From: Ovis canadensis
Taxonomy: Eukaryota > Chordata > Mammalia > Artiodactyla > Bovidae
DNA length: 64,000 nucleotides
Direction: 5' to 3'
Assembly (NCBI RefSeq): GCF_042477335.2
Contig: NC_091247.1
Location: 5,602,501 to 5,666,500, forward strand
Shown here one piece after another: positions 61,101 to 64,000 of the stretch. Numbering within the stretch: position 1 is the first letter of the stretch; every line of letters begins with the position of its first letter. A program made the translations under genes and the position numbers. Below the pieces are notes generated by a model. The model was not told the origin of the DNA. It ran no database searches and was given only the letters and a program-made list of their open reading frames with translations.

Positions 61101-64000
61101 CACACTGGTTTCCCAGCTGCCACGTTCTCCCCCATCCCCACCCCATGCAGAGCTCCAAGGACAGCCGAGCTGACCGGTGATGCTGGGGCCACTGGTGAGG
61201 CCAGGCGCAGGGCCGAGTCTGCGCCAACTTGCTGCACGGCGGCCAGCACCCTCTCAGCTTCAGGCAGCGCCTCTGCAACAGCTGTGCCCAGCGCCTTCTG
61301 GGCTGCTTGTACCTCCTGGTACCTGGGGGGAGACAGAGGCAGGGTGGCCTGTGAGCGGGTGTAGGCTGTGCCTCCCTATCGCTGTCCCGGCCGCAACCCC
61401 CCGCCCCCACCAGAATCCCCGATGGAAGAGGGCTCTGGCGACTTCCCGGGCAGAGCCACCATCTGTGGAGTGGATACCCAGCAGCTGGCCTCAGAAGCTG
61501 GCTGCCACTTGGCAGCTTCCTCATGAATGAAAAGGCCACAGAGTCGCTACATTCTTGTTCCTCCGTTCGCTTAATTCAATCACGCTTTTCTGAAGGGGCT
61601 CCCGCTCGGTTTCCACTTGAGAGTCACACGTTATGTGAATGTCTGGCTCCTCTGGATGAATCTCCAAGAGGAGAAGGCCTGATGCTGGTGGAGGGATAGC
61701 AGCCCAGGCCCTGATGCCCTTGGGTGACCTTGGGCATGCTGGTCTCCAGGTAAAGAGAGATCCCTGGGTCGCATGATCGCTCTGGGGGCCTTTTCCCCCC
61801 AAGTGATTTCCCCCAAATCAATCAATCAACTAAGATAGCTTTCTGATCCAGCTGTCCACATCTTGCTCCCCGACCAGTTCCCCCAACCATGGGTACTGCT
61901 GGAGTGGACCACCCCCTGAGAAAGAAAGTGTTAGTCACTCAGTCGTGCCTGACTCTTTGCAACCCCATGGACTGCAGCCCACCAGGCTCCTCTGTCCATA
62001 AGACTTTTTTCCAGGCAAGGATACTGGAATGGGTTGCCATTTCCTCCTCGAGGGGATCTTCCTGACCCAGGGATTGAACCTGGGTCTCCTGCACTGCAGC
62101 CAGATTCTTTACTGACTGAGCTATGAGGGAAGCCACCCCCCGAGGTCACTCCCATCCCTCATCCCTTTTTAGGGAACCAGCATCCCTACCTCTGGGAGTG
62201 AGTCACGTGATTCACCCAGCCATACTGATTGGTTCAGGATGGGCCACCTGACTCAAGCTGGGCCAATCAGAGTCTTTCATCTAGGAAGTCCACTTGGGCT
62301 CAGTGAGATGTTGGTGGGTCTTTGCTGACCCTCTGAATGGGGGGGATAGGAGGGGGCCACCCCCTCCTCAGCAGAGAATCAGGGGCCAAGAAGAAAGCTA
62401 GTGCCTGAGAGGCACTCCCCAGGGCCTGGGGTGGGGGTGCGGAAGTTGTGGGGGTGGGGTGGGGGGAGGAGGTGCTGACCTGGACCCTCCTCCTTCACGT
62501 TTCTTGTCCCTTCTCTCCATAGGCTGAGCTGCACCCCAGGCGAGAGTGTGTGTGCTCAGTCATGTCCGACTCTGCCACCCCCAGGGACTATAGCCCTCCA
62601 GGCTCCCCTGTCCATGGGATTCCCCAGGGCAAGAATACTGGAGGGGGTTGTCATTTCCTCCTCTAGGCATGAGTGGGTTCCTATAACTCACCACCAAGCA
62701 GAGCCAAGACCCCAGCATCCTACCCCACCCCAGGGAACATCAGGACTCAAGGGAAGGGAGGTGTTTCTGGAACCACTGGCCTCTGGTCAGGCCCTGTGGG
62801 CTCCAGGAAGCCAACCCAGGCTCCGACCCACACTTGGGAGGTCTCACCTGTCCTCCAGCTCCTGCTGGGCCTCCAGGGCTGCTCGGCCCTCCACCAGGCT
62901 CCAGAGAAATGCATAGCTGGTGTTGGAGGCGAGCAGGGCCCTCCGAGCCGTGGCCTCAATCTTGGTAGCGGTGTCCCTGTGGCTGTGTGAAAATGCCCAC
63001 CTGACCATCACCAGGAACTCACATGGAAGAGGGTGTAGGTGCAAACCCGCACCCCCTGTGTGAGCCTCGCACCATCCCACGCAGAGTGCAGCCATGGGGG
63101 CCAGGCTCCTTTACCCTCTGTGCCTGGCAGGCAGCGAAGACTTGATGGCAAGAGGACCCACGCCCCTTCTTCCTGTTATATTGGGTTTATGCCGGCTGTC
63201 CTGGCAAAATGTACAATGGGGCCTTTCATCACACATAAAATCTCAGCTTGGACAATAGATTATACGGTCACCCTAATAAAGACAGCATAGAAAAGAGTGG
63301 TCAAGACAGCCTGGGTTTGAATCCGGCTCTATCGCTGCTAACCATTTGTCCTTAGGCAAGTCACTTCACTTCTCTGAGTCTCTTTGCTCATCCATAAAAT
63401 GGACCTACAGGGGTGAAGTACAGCCAAAGGGACACATTGTTTCAGAGCTTGTGTCTTGAGGATCTTAAGCTGCTCCTTAAAGGCACAGGATGAAACAATC
63501 CAAATATCCGTCAATAGATAACTGGATAAACAAAATGTGACACATTCAAACCACGGAATAATACTATTTGGTTGTAAAAAAAAAAAAATGAAGTATTGAC
63601 ACAACGCACAATGCCGATGAACCTTGAAAATTTACACTAAGTGAAAGAAGCCAGATACAAAAGACCACGTGTATGACTCCATGCATACGAAATGTCCAGG
63701 TTAGCAAATCTATAGAGACAGAAAGCAGATGAGCGGTTACCAGGGGCTCGGGAGGGTGAGGAGGACTGGAGAGTGATGTCTGATGGGTATGGGACTTGTT
63801 TCTGGGTGGGGGGGTGACGAAAGTGTTCTAAAACTGACTGTGGGGATGGTATAATAGCTTGATTCTGTGAATATACTGAACACCATTGAGCTGTTCAGTT
63901 TAAACGGTTGACTTGCATGGCTTACATCTCAATATAGCAGCTCCACCCACACCTCGCCCCCCTGTCTCTGGGCTCAGAGATGCTGTGAGCATCCTGCACA
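48859..64000 (-). CDS. LAMC3: LAMC3 (laminin subunit gamma-3), 3' part: last eight exons, gene continues past right edge
   Basis: LAMC3 is a secreted basement-membrane chain that assembles with alpha and beta chains through a long C-terminal coiled coil. The eight exons 62982-62848, 61322-61175, 59659-59510, 57045-56943, 54484-54285, 53034-52888, 52800-52701 and 49109-48859 splice in frame to about 411 residues and the stop. They encode only the coiled-coil domain II/I region: Ala/Leu/Glu/Gln/Arg-rich heptads, with an [20 protein letters not shown] segment and [20 protein letters not shown]. The end [20 protein letters not shown] then LPGSCASWQ is the gamma-3 C-terminus, with the Cys used for the beta-chain disulfide. 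Identity is by recognition of the human protein and by synteny with AIF1L. The N-terminal LN and LE domains lie off the window. No disabling change was seen. Confidence 0.96.
49300..49710 (+). repeat. BovB (RTE) LINE 3' portion
   Basis: It begins GAAGGCTGAGCGCAGAAGAA, continues with the BovB coding remnant ([13 protein letters not shown]-type) and ends GACACGACTGAGCGATTGAA then a CTGA-repeat. It is 5'-truncated. Confidence 0.87.
50305..50505 (-). repeat. CHR-type SINE
   Basis: The reverse element includes CGGTCTTAGTTACGGCACGT and TCTTAGCCACTGGATCCCAG, ending AGGGAAGTCCCT. Confidence 0.78.
50945..51130 (+). repeat. MIR SINE
   Basis: The MIR core is seen in CTGACTGGCTGTGGGACCCC and TTCGGTTTCCTCATCTGCAG. 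Confidence 0.65.
51185..51505 (+). repeat. L1 3' fragment (old subfamily)
   Basis: Words such as GTATGATTCCACTTAGGTGA and GGGTTGCCAGAGGCTGG match the shared 3' region of old L1 elements. Similar copies are at 57690-58262 and 63490-63935. Confidence 0.6.
51520..51828 (-). repeat. Bov-A2-like dimer SINE
   Basis: Two BovA bodies in tandem, each ending in a tRNA-like CTGAGCCACAAGGGAAGCCC / CTGAGCTACCAGTGAAGCC. This is a dimer arrangement. Confidence 0.8.
51960..52190 (+). repeat. Bov-tA SINE
   Basis: It starts ACTTCCCAGGTGGCACTAGC, with a head slightly longer than usual (repeat of GAGATGTAAGAGACGTG), and ends in a CAC/GCAC tail. Confidence 0.85.
52195..52345 (-). repeat. MIR SINE
   Basis: The reverse MIR core: CCCATTTCACAGATTGGGTG, ACTGAGGCTCAGAGAGGGTG and CTTGAATCCTGGTCTATCTG. 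Confidence 0.7.
52701..52800 (-). CDS. LAMC3: LAMC3 exon (second from last)
   Basis: A 100-base exon reads [20 protein letters not shown], then [13 protein letters not shown] plus one base before GTAAGG. The intron that separates it from the preceding exon is only 87 bases. Confidence 0.94.
52888..53034 (-). CDS. LAMC3: LAMC3 exon (third from last)
   Basis: A 147-base exon reads [20 protein letters not shown], then [20 protein letters not shown], then RQELEAAER before GTACGA. It is phase 0 at both ends. Confidence 0.94.
53165..53296 (-). repeat. CHR-type SINE, 5' piece
   Basis: The reverse element includes ATGTGGGATCTTAGCCCCCC and AACCACTGGACTGCCGGGGA. It follows AT-rich L1-like sequence. 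Confidence 0.7.
53370..53400. repeat. (ATTC)n microsatellite
   Basis: ATTC is repeated about six times in LAMC3 intronic sequence. Confidence 0.9.
53605..53835 (+). repeat. CHR-type SINE
   Basis: It starts GACTTCCCTGGTGGTCCAGT and ends AGACCCCGCTCAGTCAAATT followed by ATTAATT and T/A runs. Confidence 0.82.
54285..54484 (-). CDS. LAMC3: LAMC3 exon (fourth from last)
   Basis: A 200-base exon reads (G)[19 protein letters not shown], then [20 protein letters not shown], then [20 protein letters not shown] and LAQDSAK before GTCAGG. It ends at phase 0. Confidence 0.95.
54701..55003. mobile_element. Mariner MITE split by a Bov-tA insertion
   Basis: One MITE end (GATTGGCCAAAAAGTTGGTTG) is at 54701-54722. 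The rest, AGTTATGGAATATCTTATGG then AAAAACTC and GGACTTTTGGGCCAACTC, resumes at about 54944-55001. The SINE at 54724-54942 separates the halves. No transposase remains. Confidence 0.72.
54724..54942 (-). repeat. Bov-tA SINE nested in MITE
   Basis: The reverse element runs GTGAGTGTGTGCTGTCTTGC to ACCACTGAACCAGCTGGGAA. Confidence 0.8.
55430..55612 (-). repeat. BovB (RTE) LINE 3' end
   Basis: The reverse element runs TTCTTCAGTTGCTAAGTCAT to ATGCTATCTAACCATC with a duplicated TAACCATC. It is short and degraded. Confidence 0.78.
55742..56057 (-). repeat. Full-length Bov-A2 SINE with target-site duplication
   Basis: The dimeric element begins with a GCT repeat (eight units, 55742-55765) and ends CATTGCCTTCTCCG. 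The 12-base direct repeat AAAGGGCACGCT lies exactly on both sides (55733-55744 and 56057-56068). Confidence 0.92.
56145..56265 (+). repeat. CHR-type SINE, short
   Basis: It starts CACTTCCCTGGCGGTCCGGT and ends GGCACGCCAATAAAAAGTGA. Confidence 0.75.
56943..57045 (-). CDS. LAMC3: LAMC3 exon (fifth from last)
   Basis: A 103-base exon reads [20 protein letters not shown], then [14 protein letters not shown] plus one base before GTATGT. The acceptor is CTCCAG. Confidence 0.94.
57430..57645 (-). repeat. Bov-tA SINE
   Basis: The reverse element runs TGGCGGTTCGGTTGCTAAGA to GAGCTATCAAGGAAGCTCAG. Confidence 0.85.
57690..58262 (+). repeat. Old L1 3' fragment split by a Bov-tA
   Basis: L1-like sequence ends at about 57731 (GTGGAATATTATTCAG) and resumes after the SINE, continuing AAAGCAGGTGGTTGCCAGGG to GTTGTACACTTAAGATGGGT. 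Confidence 0.65.
57733..57935 (+). repeat. Bov-tA SINE nested in L1
   Basis: It starts GGGCTTCCCTTGTGGCTCAG and ends GACACGACTGAGTGACTTTC. Confidence 0.88.
58262..58382 (+). repeat. CHR-type SINE, short
   Basis: It starts AGGGAATTCCCTGGTGTTTC and ends GCAGAGCCTGGCCAAAAAAA. Confidence 0.75.
58412..58445. repeat. Short 8-bp tandem repeat (TCAATCGG)n
   Basis: Three perfect units followed by a diverged TCAATCAT pair, in a LAMC3 intron. Confidence 0.85.
59510..59659 (-). CDS. LAMC3: LAMC3 exon (sixth from last)
   Basis: The exon reads [20 protein letters not shown], then [20 protein letters not shown], then [10 protein letters not shown] before GTGGGC. The acceptor is a tandem CAGCAG; use of the first AG would start at 59662 and add one Gln. 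I chose the distal AG because the human protein lacks that Gln. Confidence 0.9.
59958..60175 (-). repeat. Bov-tA SINE with GGT-repeat tail
   Basis: The reverse element runs (GGT)5-TTTAGTCGCTGAGTCG to GAGCTACAGGGGAAGCTGCC. Confidence 0.86.
60800..60945 (-). repeat. MIR SINE
   Basis: The reverse MIR core includes GGCCAAGGTCACAGAACTTG and GGGCTGGGATTTAACTCCAT. Confidence 0.65.
61175..61322 (-). CDS. LAMC3: LAMC3 exon (seventh from last)
   Basis: A 148-base exon after CCCCAG reads (R)[19 protein letters not shown], then [20 protein letters not shown], then [10 protein letters not shown] before GTCAGC. It ends at phase 0. The Pro/Ala-rich end is a probable coiled-coil break. Confidence 0.93.
61921..62138 (-). 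repeat. Bov-tA SINE
   Basis: The reverse element runs GAAAGTGTTAGTCACTCAGT to GAGCTATGAGGGAAGCCACC. Confidence 0.87.
62430..62480 (+). other. G-rich tract, G-quadruplex-prone on plus (antisense) strand
   Basis: Five or more G runs of four to six bases lie within about 50 bases in a LAMC3 intron. Confidence 0.55.
62548..62672 (-). repeat. BovA-type SINE fragment
   Basis: The reverse body includes GTGTGCTCAGTCATGTCCGA and GGCAAGAATACTGGAGGGGG. Confidence 0.8.
62848..62982 (-). CDS. LAMC3: LAMC3 exon (eighth from last)
   Basis: A 135-base exon enters at phase 2 after CACACAG and reads [20 protein letters not shown], then [20 protein letters not shown], then ELED, with Arg split at GTGAGA. Heptad coiled coil. 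Confidence 0.94.
63300..63425 (+). repeat. MIR SINE
   Basis: The MIR core: CTGGGTTTGAATCCGGCTCT and AGGCAAGTCACTTCACTTCT. Confidence 0.72.
63490..63935 (+). repeat. Old L1 3' fragment
   Basis: It includes AATCCAAATATCCGTCAATA, GTATGACTCCATGCATACGA and GGTTACCAGGGGCTCGGGAG. It is diverged and non-coding. Confidence 0.65.

Overview
The window is mammalian nuclear DNA from a pecoran ruminant (cattle, sheep or goat type). The evidence is the dense, family-specific repeat load: Bov-tA and Bov-A2 SINEs, BovB (RTE) LINE 3' ends, CHR-type SINEs, ruminant mariner MITEs and older MIR and L1 pieces. The genes have short exons with standard GT/AG splice sites. Species cannot be fixed from the sequence alone.

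Three genes lie head to tail on the minus strand, so their 5' ends are at higher coordinates. The order is the inverse image of the human 9q34 segment LAMC3-AIF1L-NUP214. (1) Positions 1-15,829: the first 11 coding exons of NUP214, a cytoplasmic-face nucleoporin. They encode the N-terminal beta-propeller (431 residues plus one base); the rest of the gene runs off the left edge. Its CpG-rich promoter is at about 15.6-16.15 kb. (2) About 17.2-43.7 kb: the complete AIF1L gene, with six coding exons, a 150-residue EF-hand actin-binding protein, a probable 2.7 kb 3' UTR and a strong CpG island over exons 1 and 2. Its 15 kb intron 2 holds many transposons and a 1.74 kb AC/GT-rich microsatellite. (3) About 47.6-64 kb: the last eight exons of LAMC3 (laminin gamma-3), about 411 residues of the C-terminal coiled coil, ending in SCASWQ, with a probable 1.2 kb 3' UTR. 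The upstream exons are beyond the right edge.

All coding exons join in frame, with phases that add up across each gene. I saw no frameshift or premature stop. The genes are functionally unrelated (nuclear pore, actin cytoskeleton, basement membrane) and are neighbours by conserved synteny, not as an operon-like unit.

I found no CRISPR, prokaryotic, viral-genome or clearly novel gene system. The points worth a second look are structural: the internally duplicated AC/GT microsatellite, a 29-base G run in a SINE upstream of AIF1L, nested transposon insertions (including a mariner MITE split by a SINE), an LTR-like segment that ends in a poly(A) tract, a possible overlapping uORF in the NUP214 leader, a NAGNAG acceptor in LAMC3, and a perfect 28-bp tandem duplication in a NUP214 intron. 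Gene names rest on recognition of protein sequence from memory; repeat names and ends are approximate because no library search was possible.
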